Assembly (NCBI RefSeq): GCF_002878395.1
Contig: NW_025861879.1
Span: 178,701 to 242,700, forward strand
Reading direction: 5' to 3'
Source: Capsicum annuum
Lineage: Eukaryota; Streptophyta; Magnoliopsida; Solanales; Solanaceae
DNA length: 64,000 nt
Part shown: positions 11,572-23,114 of the stretch, one piece after another
How the letters are laid out: every line of letters begins with the position of its first letter
Numbering within the stretch: position 1 is the stretch's first letter
The notes under the pieces: model-generated
What the model saw: only the letters and a program-made list of their open reading frames with translations
Told to the model about the DNA's origin: nothing
The model's database searches: none
Position numbers and translations under genes: made by a program

Positions 11572-14500
11572 TTGTACGCCTTAAAAAACCGCCAAGAGGT
11601 AGAGGCCTCACCGAATATATTTACTGGTATGTTGCAAATCTTTTTTGGTGATATTTATGTGTTACTTGATCTCAGGTCTACCCTGTCATATATGACCCCT
11701 TATGTGGCTGTTGGTTTTGGGTTTAAACCCGATGTGATTGTTGAGGCCTTTTCTGTTTCCACTCTAGTGGGGGATTATGTGGTGGCTATGAGGGTGTATA
11801 GAAATTGTGTGGTGACTATTTGTGGCTGAGATACACTAGCAGACCTCATAGGCCTAGACATACCTGATTTTGATGCTATCCTAGGGATGGACTGGCTTCA
11901 TTCATGCTATGCCATATTAAATTATAGAACCCAAAGAGTCATTTTTTCTTTTCCAAATGAGCCAGTGATAGAATGGGGGGGATTCTTTAGAGCCTAGAGG
12001 GAACTTTATATCTTATCTCAGAGCCCGTAAACTTATTTCCAAAGGTTGTTTGTACCATCTTATTCAGGTTAAAGATTCTATTACCGAAAGTCCTTCCTTT
12101 CCATCTATCCCAGTAGTAAATGAGTTCCCAAAAGTCTTTCCAGATGATCCTTCAGGAATACCAGGAATACCACTTGATAGGGAGATAGATTTTCGCATTT
12201 ATTTAGTGCTAGATGTCCGTCCCATCTCTATTCTGCTATATAAAATGGCTCCAACAGAGTTGAAAGAGTTAAAAGAGCAGCTAGCAGATCTTCTAGATAA
12301 AGGTTTTATTCGTCTTATTATTTCTCCCTGGGGTGCACCTATACTTTTTATGCAAAAGAAAGATGGTTCCCTTCGTATGTGCATAGATTACAGTCAGTTG
12401 AAGAAGGTGACAATTAAAAATAAATATCCTCTTTCTAGAATTGATGATTTTTGTAAGCAGATTCAAGGTGCTAAATGTTTTTCAAAGATAGACCTTCATT
12501 CGGGATATCATCAGTTGAAGGTTAGGGAGTCAGATATTCCCAAAACAGCTTTCCAAACCAGATATGGTCATTATGAATTCTTGGTCATGTCTTTCAGGTT
12601 GACTAACACCCTTGCATCCTTCATGGATCATATGAACTGGGTATTTCGTCAGTTTCTAAATCTATTTGTTATAGTTTTCATTAATGATATTTTGATTTAT
12701 TCTAAGAGTGAGGAGGACCATGCCAATCACATCTGTATCATCCTTCAGACTCTCAAAGATCATGAGTTGTATGCAAAATTTTCCAAGTGCGAATTCTGGC
12801 TTAATGCTATTACTTTCTTGGGCATATCGTGTCTAGTAATGAGAATAAGGATGATCCCCAGAAAATTAAGGCTGTGAGAAAATGGCCCAGACCCACGACT
12901 CCAACCGATATTTAGAGATTCTTGGGTTTGGCAAGGTATTACAGAAGATTTTTTGAGAGTTTTTCTTCCATAGTTGCACCACTTACTTAGTTGACTCATA
13001 AAAAGGTGAAGTTCGTGTGGTTTGACTCCTATGAGAATAGTTTTGAGAATTTAAAAGATAGGTTTAAAACTGCTCCTGTCTTGACTCTGCCAGAAGGTAT
13101 GGAAGGGTTTGTTGTATACTGTGATGCATCCTGTGTGGTACTTGGGTGTGTACTTATACAGCACATTAAGATGGTCGCTTATACATCTAGGCAGTTGAAG
13201 GTGCATCAGCAAAATTACCCCACTCATGACTTGAAGTTGGTGGCTATGGTGTTTGCGCTTAAAATCTGGTGACATTATCTTTATGGGGTGCATGTTGATG
13301 TTTTCACTGACCATAAAATCTTACAGTATGTTTTCTCACAGAAAGAATTAAACCTCAGGCAACGGCGATAGATGGAATATCTAAATGATTATGACATGAA
13401 CCTACATTATCATTCAAGCAAGGCAAATGTGGTAGCCGACACCTTTAGCAGGTTGTCTATGGGCAGTCTTTCTCATGTTGAAGAAGGTAAAAGAGAGATG
13501 GTGAAGGATATTCACCGACTAAAAAATCTTGGCGTGCGACTCTTAGATTTCAAAGATGGAGCGGTAGTTGTTCATGAGATAGCTAAATGATCCCTTTGTA
13601 CGAAAGTTAAAGAGAAGCATATCGAAGATCCTATTGTGATGCAGATTAACAAAGATCTGGGTCAACAGAAGGTGATATTGTTTGAATTGGTGGTGATGGT
13701 ATTTTGAGATATCAGGGTAGATTGTGTTTGCCAGATGTAGATGGTTTGTGGAAGAGAATCCTTGATGAAGCTCACACTTCAAGGTATGTTGTTCACCTAG
13801 GCTCTACCAAGATGTATCATGATCTGAAAACCATTTATTGGTGGAATAATATAAAGCATAATGTGCCTAACTATGTCGCTAAGTGTTTGAACTGTCAACA
13901 AGTTAAGGTAGAATATATGAAGACTGGTGGTACTTCCCAAGTTATTGCCTTGCCCTTATGAAAATGGGAAATGATCAATATGGATTTCATTACGGGACTT
14001 CCGAGGTCCCGAAACCAGTATGATTCTATTTGGGTGATTGTTGACAGGCTGACCAAGTCAGCACATTTTTTGCCTGTAAGGACCAACTATTCAGGAGATG
14101 ATTATGCCAAATTTTACATTGAGGGGATAGTCCATTTGCATGGGTCACCTGTATCCATCATATCTGACAGAGGTACACATTTCTCTTCACAATTTTTTAG
14201 GCCTTTTCAGAGGAGTTTAGTTACCCAAGTGAACATGAGTACTGCTTTCCACCCTCAGAATGATGGGCAAGTTGTGCGCATAATTCAGACCCTTAAGGAT
14301 ATATTGAGGGCTTGTGTAATTGACTTCAAAGGTAGTTGGGTAGATCACTTTTCGTTAATAGAGTTCGCTTATAATAATAGCTACCATGCCTGTATTAAGG
14401 TGCCTCCATTTAAAGCTTTGTAAGGGAGAAGATGTAGATTATTGGTAGGGTCGTATGAATTGGGTGAGACTCAGTTTTTTGGGCCTGATCTTGTTCATCA

Positions 14501-14616
14501 GGCGATAGAGGACGTGAAAATAATTAGAGAACGACTTGAAACAGCCTAGAGTAGAAAAAGATCCTACACCGATGTTAGGAGAAGAGACTTAGAGTTTGAG
14601 TTTTTTGATTGGGTGT
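11572..14616 (+). pseudogene. pol remnant, element T copy 2, part 1 (protease to integrase)
   Basis: Protease: DLRSTLSYMTPYVAVGFG near 11670, with the catalytic DSG/DPG triplet changed to DLR. RT: 12050-12877, one long open stretch with [20 protein letters not shown] and [16 protein letters not shown]; the active-site FIDD reads FIND (first Asp to Asn at 12683-12685, a G-to-A change). RNase H: about 12991-13360 ([19 protein letters not shown]). Integrase zinc region: 13704-13961 (CLNCQQVKVE). Integrase core: 13971-14423 (NMDFITGLPRSRNQYDSIWV, SIISDRGTHFSSQF), with Val in place of the catalytic Glu at 14274-14276. Element C interrupts it at 14616; the remainder continues at 20323. Confidence 0.9.
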
Positions 14617-15991
14617 TGATGTATGACCAAAATCTAACACATTTAATGCTTTTTAGCTCAAATTAATTGTGAATTCTGAAGCAACTCTTGTTGTTTTGAT
14701 ATGTTTGCTCATGATATTGCTGTAAAAGACTAAAGGAATGGAAATAAAAGACAATGGAGCAAAAGAGTTGAAAATTTAAGCAAAAGAGAAGACAGCATGG
14801 CTGACGACACCCGTAATAAGTCGTCAGCCTTGTGATAGCCTATCAGAAGCAGCATCAGCCTTAACCAGGGAATTAGAGCTTAGAAGCAGTTCTGATGACG
14901 TCTGTGATGTGGTGTTAAGTGGGTGATAGGGCATCAATAATAGCATTAGCCTTAAGCACAAAATCAGCGATAGGAGAAGACATCTAACGATGTTAGTGAT
15001 ACGCCATTAGATCCTTGACATGGTGTTAGAGTCATCATCAGCCTAAGTCAGAGAATTTAAGAAAATGGAGCAAGTCTGATGCTATCCGAGATAGGGCATC
15101 AAACTCTTGATGCGGCATCAGCTTGGGCGTCTCCTAATCCTATTTTATTTTCTTCAGCACTTATCAACTATTTATGGATTCCTATTTTCGGGATTAAATT
15201 GAAGAAACTACTTGTTGATTTGCATCTGTTCGTAAGTTTATCCTTATTATCATAAATTCAACTTTGTATTTCGTTCATCAAGTCATGAGCGGCTAATTCT
15301 ATTAGCCTAAGTTATGGGATCCATGGACTAGGATTTGATAGGTTACTAGGTATTTAATGGATCCAAAGAGTAGTAGGACATCTTGAAATTCTGTTGTTAT
15401 AACTGAAATCTACAGGTTGCAAACATTAGGTTATGCCTTAGGTTTTATTTGCTTCTAATGGAGAAATAGACTAGAGGTTGTGAATTATCAATAGGGACTC
15501 GGAAGCTAACAACCTTTTGTTTAATGATCTATGTCGTAACTGGATTGATCTATTTGAGATAAAATCCTATTGGAAATAGATAGGTTATCTAAGTTCAAGA
15601 GAATTAGATAATAAATTGTCTAGTGAGGTCGAGAGATAAGTCAGATAGTATCATCACCAGGGAGAATTTGTTGTTTCTACTTACTTCAAGAATCCCAATC
15701 ATTACCTAGTAACTGTTAATTCCCAAAACCCATGGTGAACATAACTCTTGTTTCCCATTTAGACTGATTTCAAAGACTAAAATATTGAAAGTGACAATTA
15801 ACTCTCTGTGAAGCTTAAACCCCCATTTTATCTTTTTATATCGATTGTTTGAATTTAACTTGTATCTTTAGATTCAAACTAGTTTAATTGCCACTCACAT
15901 TGTTCCTTGTGGGATTTGACCCCACCTAGTTGGGTTTTATATTGACAACGATCGCTTATACCCATTCAAGAGTGTAATTTGAGAGTTATAA
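14617..15991 (+). repeat. Element C 5' LTR
   Basis: Collinear with 18836-20322. It is about 110 bases shorter because of a deletion near 15140, where the 3' LTR retains an AT-rich stretch (about 19365-19470). The first third contains degenerate repeats built on GACG..ATC / GGCATCAGCCTTAA. Confidence 0.85.
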
Positions 15992-15995
15992 AAAA

Positions 15996-16013
15996 TGACA
16001 CTGTTGCCGGGGA
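15996..16013 (+). other. Primer binding site, tRNA-Asp type (element C)
   Basis: TGACACTGTTGCCGGGGA starts four bases after the LTR end and resembles the TGGCGCCGTTGCCGGGGA site used by plant Athila/Tat-type elements. It differs from the initiator-Met site of every other element here. Confidence 0.75.
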
Positions 16014-16142
16014 ACAATTTGGTGTATTGAGTTGGTTTGGAATTTTAACCTACTAGCTTGAATTCAAACTTGTAAATATTTATTTTTAGTTTTCTTTTAT
16101 TTCTTGTGTTATGTATATTTTTATTTTAGTTTACTTATTACT

Positions 16143-17216
16143 ATGGCGTCGTGGAATGATTATGAGCTTGGTGGTTTGAAATCTTATCTTGATGATCCAT
16201 GTCCATATTGTGATGGACCTCAGTTTTGTCAAGACTGTTGATATGCTTTACAGAGAGAGATGTGTGCGCCATCTCCATCCTACCAGGAGTATAATTATTC
16301 TTTATATGGCGGTCGAGATGGACATTGGAGTGATTACCCAAATACCCTCTCCCACTATTGTGCTAACCCAAATTCTAGTTCTTCTTATGAGTTTGATAGG
16401 TCTTATGGTCAAAAAAAGGAAGAAGAAATAACCGGTAAGAGTGGTATTGAAGCTATGTTTTAACAAATGTTGGATCTCCAGAAAGAAACATATGATAGCT
16501 TATGTGATATGCGTCAAGATATGAATCCGATTATTCATGAGGAGATGGATATAGATGTCAATTATTCAAAGCATTCTTCTATATTATGTTTAGATGATAT
16601 CTTGTCTGTGGAATCATTTAACATAATGGAAGAGTGTGAAGATAAGTAGCAAGAATCCTATACTGATGATGATCTTGATGTTGATCTTCCATTAGAGATT
16701 TTCCAACCAACCAAACTATTCATGAACTAAGATGCGAAAGACGAGGAAATGGTACAAGAATTGAAAGAAGAAATCAAGAACAATCCTTGTGAAGACTCTA
16801 GTCCATTTCGAGGTAAAGATACTAATAGAGACGGTACTCCAAAATTGAGAGTCAGTCCTCATTCGAACAACTTTTCAATATTATGCTTGGTGGATGTGAA
16901 GAAAGTTGAACCACCCAAGCAAATGATGAATTTTGAAAATAAAAAGGAAAATTCTTACATTTTAGAGTTTATCTTTCTGAAAGGGTATACAACAACCCCA
17001 TTCTTAAAGTCCAAAAAGCTTAAAGTTTGATATCTATTTAGTGGCTTTTTAAGATCCTCATCGTTTCCCAATGAGCCCACGTAAAAGTTCGATGAGAAAT
17101 TGGGCAAGCGGTTCAAGTCTTTGAAGTGGCGTGATAGAACATTCCTTGTCATGCCCTCACATTTGCCCAATGGACCTAAAAGATGTAAAGATCAAAAGAA
17201 GGGGATGATAATTTAA
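16143..17216 (+). pseudogene. Element C single ORF, unknown product, six in-frame stops
   Basis: Reading from ATG at 16143 in one frame gives 357 codons to TAA at 17214. Six internal stops lie in the same frame: TGA 16239, TAA 16461, TAG 16647, TAA 16728, TGA 17028 and TAA 17082. There is no frameshift, and each stop is one C-to-T change from CGA, CAA or CAG. The N-terminus (MASWNDYELGGLKSYL) is followed by a cysteine cluster, C-P-Y-C-x6-C-x2-C, at residues 20-32, which could bind metal but is not the CCHC knuckle. The middle is acidic and the C-terminus basic (KRFKSLKWRDR, PNGPKR). A gag-like role is possible from its position after the primer site, but I recognise no family. Confidence 0.75.
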
Positions 17217-18835
17217 ATCATCAAAGTGGAGGGATAAAGAATAACTGGATGTTGTCTTGCCACGATACTAAATTTGGCACTTCTTGGGAGGCAACCCAAG
17301 GTATTTTGTTGTTTGTATTCGTATTATGTGATTGACATCAGATCTTCGCACCCATGGTGCCACAAGTATGTTTCTATGTCTCTTGTTTTGGTTTGACGCA
17401 TTGGGGATATTCCATGATTTTAAGTTGAGGGTGTTAGGGCTACTTATTGGAGTTGATATCCTCCTGGGGTTTTTATTGTTGTGCCTCTTTTCCCCGGAGT
17501 CTTGTTCGTAGTAGAGATGGTATTTTTAGGCGTATTGCACTTGTTTTGTGACGTGTTGTAGTTGACTAGGTGAATTACAAGTAACTAAGGCAGTTAGCTT
17601 GTTTTTGAGATTTTTGAGCACCTCTCCATTGGTCTGATATATTACTATGTGAATTGCACCCATTTGTGATCATGGTGTATCTTTTTGTCGCATTAGTTTT
17701 ACAATTAAATAACCTTTGTTAAACAATTGCATAAACTGGATATGTGGTGATATGCGAGATACTTGTGTGCCTTATGTGTGTAAGGTCTTACTCAATTCCC
17801 ATTGTGTGTTTAATCTAGAACTTGGCTTGTTAGTCTTGCCAAGGTCATAGGATAGGAATTAGGAAAGGATCATAGGCCATTTTTTATTTTAGCCCACTTT
17901 AGCCAAAATAATCTTCCCTATGTGTAAAATTTCTCTTGATCCCTGTTTTGAGTCTAATTAGCCTATTTCTTTCTACAGCACCTCTCACCTTCCCGTTTAC
18001 ATCACAATGAACCTATTTTTTCCCTAGTCCTTCTTGGACACTGTGCACCTTGACTAAGGCAGATAGCCTAAGTTAAGGCTGGCTATCATAGGGGTGCGTG
18101 ATACAAAATCAGCATGAAGAGAGGAAGGATAAAAAATAATAAAAATTTAGGTGTGGTGAAAAATGAATAAGAAATGAGAAATTGTGTAGAAGATGATAAA
18201 AAGATAATGTGATAATTGAAAAGACCACATCCATCTTGAGCATGTGTGATCAATAAAAGATAGAAAGAAAATAAGGTAGGGAGTTGAAACCCCAAGAGTT
18301 TAGTGTAGTGTCAAGAAGGCATAGTCTCTCTGAAATATCAATGAATATCATACCAGCCCCTAGCCTACGTTACAAGATTAAGAAAAGCCCTACAGTAATC
18401 CGAACTGACCTGTCTGACGACTTGGGTACTAAATATAAGGGCAATCCTATGGCATTTTATGCACAATGTTGGAACTTCATTCTGAGAGTGACTTTTGTGT
18501 TTATCCCTGTGTTTATGTATGTAAATTCTGACATGAGTGAAAAAGGGATTTCTTTATTGTGAGGGCACACTACGTAGTTGCTAATCACTGCCTTATTCGG
18601 ATAGTATGATTTGGGTATGTGTTAGGTTGTTATTGCTAAAATTCTTGCCATATGTTGATCCTTGTGAGTTATATGGGTGTTTTCAATAATAGACACAGTT
18701 GCTCTTAATTTGACTGACCTTGGAGATAGTGCATGTATTCTGAATTAATATGAATAGTTAGTTGCCAACTTGTACTTTGTATGCTCTTAGTTAGTTTGTT
18801 GCTTAAGGACAAGCAATTCTTTATGTTGAGGGTGT
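17217..18835 (+). other. Element C interior, non-coding
   Basis: No recognisable retroelement domain in any frame. A purine-rich stretch occurs at about 18110-18290. The 92-codon frame at 18284 has no family signature. The interior ends with a GAGGGTGT polypurine-like run just before the 3' LTR. Confidence 0.6.
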
Positions 18836-20322
18836 TTATGTGTGAGCAAAAGCTAGCATATTTAATGCTTTTTAGCTCAAAATAATTATGAATTCTGAAG
18901 CAACTCTTGTTGTTTTGATATGTTTACTCATGATATTATAGTAAAAGAATGAAGGAATGGAAATAAATAACAATGGATCAAAAGATTTGAAAATCTAAGA
19001 AAAGGAGAAGAAAACATGGCTTATGACATCCGTGATAAGTCATCAGCCTTGTGATAGCCTATCAGAAGCAGCGTCAGCCTTAACCAAGGAATTGGAAATA
19101 AGAAGCAATTCTGACGACGTCTGTGATGTGGCGTAAAGTAGGTAATAAGGCATCAAGAATGGCATCAGCCTTAAGCAGAAAATCAGAATCAAGAAAAGAC
19201 ATCTGACGACATTAGTGATACGGTGTCAAATCCTTGATACGGCGTCAGAGTCATCTTCAGCATAAGGCAGAAAATTGAAGAAACTGGAGCAAGTCAGATG
19301 CCATCCATGATAGGGCGTCAAATTCTTGACTCGAGGTTAGCTTGGGTGTCACCTAATCGAAGAATTAATTGAATTTGTTATTTTATTTCCTTAAATAGGA
19401 TTTAGTATAAATTACATCTTTTAGGGTTTATTCGAAAAAGAGTTCTCTTTTTTTTAGTTTTGGAGAATTTTATTTTCTTCAACACTTATCAACTATTTGT
19501 GGATTCCTATTTTTGGCATTAAATTAAAGAAACTACTTGTTGATTTTCATCTGTTCGAAAGTTTGTCATCCTTATTATCATGAATTCAACTTTGTATTTC
19601 ATTCATCAAATCATGAGGGGATAATTCAATTAGCCGGAGTTACGGGACCTATGGACTAGGTTTTGATAGGTTACTAGGTATTTAACAAATTCAAAGAGTA
19701 TTAGGACATCTTGAAATTTTATTGTTTTAATTGAAATCTACTGGTTGCAAACATTAGGTTATGCCTTAGGTTTTATTTACTTCTAATGAAGAAATAGACA
19801 AGAGGTTGTGAATTATCAACATGGACTCGAAAGATACCAACCTTCTATTTAACGATCAATGCCATAACTGGATTGATCTACCTAAGATAAAATCCTATTG
19901 GAAATAGATAAGTTATCTAAGTTCGAGAGAATTAGATGATAAATTGTCTAGTGAGGTCGAGAGATAAGTCAGATAGTCTCGTCGTCAGGAATAATCTGTT
20001 GTTTCTACTTACTTCAAGAATCCCAAGCATTACCTAGTATCTGTCAATTCCCAAAACCCATGGTGAAGATAACTCTATTTTCCCATTTAGACTAATTTCA
20101 AGCACTAAAATATTGAAAGTGAAAATTAACTCTCTGTGAAGCTTAAACCCCCATTTTATCCTTTTTTATATCAATTGTTTGAATTTAATTTGTATCTTTA
20201 GTTTCAAACTAGTTTAATCTCCACTCACATTGTTCCTTGTGGGATTTGACCCCAACCTAGTTGAGTTTTATATTGACAGTGATCGCTTACACCCATTCAA
20301 GAGTGTAATTTGAGTGTTATCA
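18836..20322 (+). repeat. Element C 3' LTR
   Basis: Pairs with 14617-15991 and ends GTGTTATCA, followed by the GGTGT target duplication at 20323-20327. Longer than the 5' LTR because the latter carries an internal deletion. Confidence 0.85.
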
Positions 20323-20740
20323 GGTGTTCCTCAAAGTCTTCCTTACGAAGAGAGTTATGCAATTCTGAAAGAAAGGTAAGCTGAGTCCTCGCTATATTGG
20401 GGTATACTAGATTTTGAGAAAGATAGGTGGAGTTGCGTACGAGTTAGAGTTGCCTGCAAGTTTCGGTTCTCTTCATTCGGTATTTCACATATCCATATTG
20501 AAGAAATGTATAGGACACCATTCATTAATGTTGCTTGTAGAGGATTTTAATATAACAGACACCTTATCCTATAAAGAAGATCCCGTGGCAGTCTTGGATC
20601 TCCAAGTTAGGAAAATGAGGAGCAAAGAAATAGCCACGGTCAAAGTGTTGTGGAAAAATCAGAATGTTGAAGAAACAATTGGGAAATCATAAAATGACAT
20701 GAGAGATAGATACCTAGACTTATTTAATCTGGTGAATGAT
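20323..20740 (+). pseudogene. pol remnant, element T copy 2, part 2 (chromodomain)
   Basis: Continuation of the polyprotein split by element C. The frame at 20414-20692 is open for 92 codons and includes the integrase C-terminal segment (GVAYELELPASFGSLHSVFH) and a Tekay-type chromodomain (DTLSYKEDPVAVLDLQVRKM, IATVKVLWKNQNVEE). The chromodomain is thought to direct integration to methylated-histone heterochromatin. This is the best-preserved chromodomain in the window, but it is cut off from its integrase by element C and ends at a stop where the family normally has Trp-Glu. Confidence 0.85.
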
Positions 20741-20855
20741 GAAATGCAAGGTACAATCCTTGTCTTATTCTTTTATTGCCTTATTGTACCTTAAATCGTC
20801 CTTTTCTGTATTCTGTATCATTATTCGGTGATGAATGATCCCAAGGAGGGGATAA

Positions 20856-23114
20856 TGTAACACCTCGCAAAATTATACATGTATTAGCTCGTGATAATAT
20901 TCTCTTAGAGTGGAATGACTAGAATAGTGTCAAAGAGACTTGGTCTCATTTTTGGCTTCCGAAATGAGTTAATTTTAAAGCATATATAATTTTCCTAATT
21001 TTAATTTTTTATCACATGGGAAATTGAATGAGCTTTCCGTCGATATAATATTCACCCAAATCTGATACTCGGAAAAGAAGTTATGGCTAATTTAAGTCCT
21101 AATCCTAAAACACCATCATTTTGGTGCTTGGCGCATCGCAATGTGGGCCTATTTAGCAATTGTAAAATTCTAATAGCATAACGCGATTGTAGTACGTCAT
21201 GCTGAAGTTCCAGGTCCCAACCAGTGGGACAACGCAATGGCTCCGCATCGCGGTGACCTTAAAAATCCCATTCATCAATTTCCAGTGAGCCACCGCGATC
21301 GTGGCGCTTCTTGGTGGTCCATAAATTTGGGCTCCCAGTTATATTTTTATTCCATCTTTTTAAGAGTATATTAGGTATTTTTCAGCCCCTTATCAACTTA
21401 AACATGGGATTTTAATCCCAAATAACCTCATTATTAATATTTTTATCAGAAACAATAAAGAACACTCCTTAGGGTTTCAAACAAGAAAACCCAAACAACT
21501 CAAGATTCAACCATGTGTTTTAGAAATTGATTTAAGATTTGAAATCCCTAAGCCGTGGACATCAAGAATCATCCTTTAATTTCCTAAATAGAAGTACTTG
21601 TTGTTTATCCTAAAAACTACATGGGCTTATCAACACTAGAACATGATTTAAAGATTATCAAGCATGAATTTTAAAGGGGTTTTGGAACTTATGATTTAAA
21701 TTTTGCATCTTTGGTGTGTTGATGATATTATTGTTTTGGTCTTTAGGTCTTTCCCCCTTAAATTGATTTAAACTTATATGAATATATATGATGTTAAAGA
21801 TTTGATTGAGAGCATTATTATTGAAACCCCTCTCTTTGATGATTTAGAGTTGATGCACTTGTTGGGAATGATTTGAGATGCTTGTTTAATGTTTTGAAGG
21901 GGATCTTTTCAATATTTAAGTATTTAACATGATTTTTATGATGATGAGAGAGAGTTTCTTGTTATGATTTTGTCCTTGTCTTAAAAAGAAATAATTGCCT
22001 ATGATTGATATCTTTGACATGACCACCTTGTGTCTGTGAAATGGTGAAAAAAAGAGTTTTTTGCATATGTTTACATGAGCTTTAAAGAAAGATTTTCTTG
22101 AATGATTTATTGATATGTTGGTCCCAGATTTACGTTTTGAAATAGAGATTATAATATTCTAATAATGGCTCAGAGATGTGACTTGCAAGTCAATGGTATG
22201 ACGATACCATATAAATGTATGTCATAATAGAGCTAGAGTTTTCAGAGAATGCATGTCTTAAAGAGTTAAAAATGGGCATAAAGAGAGTTAGGTGTTTACC
22301 TGAAGAGGGCTAGCGTTCAAGTAACTCTTAGCCTAAAACTGTGATTTGCCGATTCGGATATATTATTTTTACGCTAGCGACGGCCGTGTGGCATAGCAGA
22401 GTCAAAGACTCAAACCCTTGCGGCACACTTCAGTTGGAGGCTTCCCCGCCAAGTCAATACTAGATTCCATATGGCCCGTGGAATTTTAGAGTTGTAGGAT
22501 ATACCATCTAGCGCAGAAGTAAAACAAACAATGTCTCAGAGTTCAGATGATTTTCTTTTAGAGTCTTTTAGAAATGCTTATGAGATTTCTTACTATATGA
22601 TATGTTTATGAACTGTTTTTCAATTACTATCATATCTGTTGAATATAAATTATTATTTTGGATTTTCTCTGCATACCAGTACATCTGTATTGACCTCTTA
22701 CCTCCCAGGTTTGGAGGCTCAGTCTAACGGTTTAGCTAATCAGTAGAGTATCCCACAGAGAAGTGATCTGTGCAGTGGTGAGCCTTTTTTGTTCCAGAAG
22801 GCCTGTTATTTTAGATTATGTAATTCCGTCATTTTGGTCTACAAAGGGCCTTGTCCCAACTTTCAGATAGTTGTCAGTTTTTCATGTAGTAAAGATTTTG
22901 CAGGCTGTTCCAGATGTTGTTTAGATGAGTTCGGAATTCATTCCTTATTTTTAAACTAAATCCAGAGTATGACCATGTTTCCGTATCAGATTATATTTCC
23001 GCATCTTTTTTTATTATGTGAATGTTGTGCATGATTACCAAATAGAGTAGGACGCCCGGGCCTTCATGGTTCAGGATGTCTGTCACAGCCAGGCCCTAGT
23101 TCCGGTCGTGACAG
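20856..23114 (+). repeat. Element T LTR 3 (3' LTR)
   Basis: Begins TGTAACACCTCGC after the polypurine tract CCAAGGAGGGGATAA and ends GTCGTGACA, followed by the GAAAC duplication. Terminal sequences are the best preserved of the three T LTRs. Confidence 0.88.

Larger units (their letters stand above)
14617..20322 (+). mobile_element. Element C: non-autonomous LTR retrotransposon
   Basis: A 5.7 kb element with LTRs at 14617-15991 and 18836-20322, flanked by GGTGT at 14612-14616 and 20323-20327. Excising it restores the T polyprotein (compare 7270-7285 in copy 1). The primer site after the 5' LTR matches tRNA-Asp as used by Athila/Tat/Ogre-type gypsy elements. The 2.8 kb interior has no protease, RT, RNase H or integrase. 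It holds one 357-codon frame of unknown product plus non-coding sequence. It must have been mobilised in trans. Relationship to the Athila/Tat group is inferred from the primer site only. Confidence 0.85.
994..23114 (+). mobile_element. Element T: Tekay-type gypsy array, LTR-INT-LTR-INT-LTR
   Basis: Three LTRs of about 2.25 kb (994-3262, 7809-10052, 20856-23114) alternate with two separate gag-pol interiors. A single 5-bp duplication (GAAAC) flanks the whole 22 kb, so the array behaves as one insertion that later gained a second LTR-plus-interior unit, most simply by unequal recombination between LTRs. The second interior is split by element C. Both interiors carry a C-terminal chromodomain and an initiator tRNA-Met type primer site, which places the element in the Tekay/Del clade of Ty3/Gypsy chromoviruses. 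Both polyproteins are broken by many stops and indels. Confidence 0.88.

Noticed and set aside
14800..15130. CRISPR-like or satellite array in the C LTR
   Set aside because: Repeat units are degenerate, unevenly spaced and present in both LTRs; the context is plant DNA.
16141..16341. 66-codon - strand frame rich in His and Asn
   Set aside because: Antisense of the element C reading frame.
18284..18562. 92-codon open frame in the interior of element C
   Set aside because: Not in line with the 16143 frame, no domain, surrounded by non-coding purine-rich sequence.
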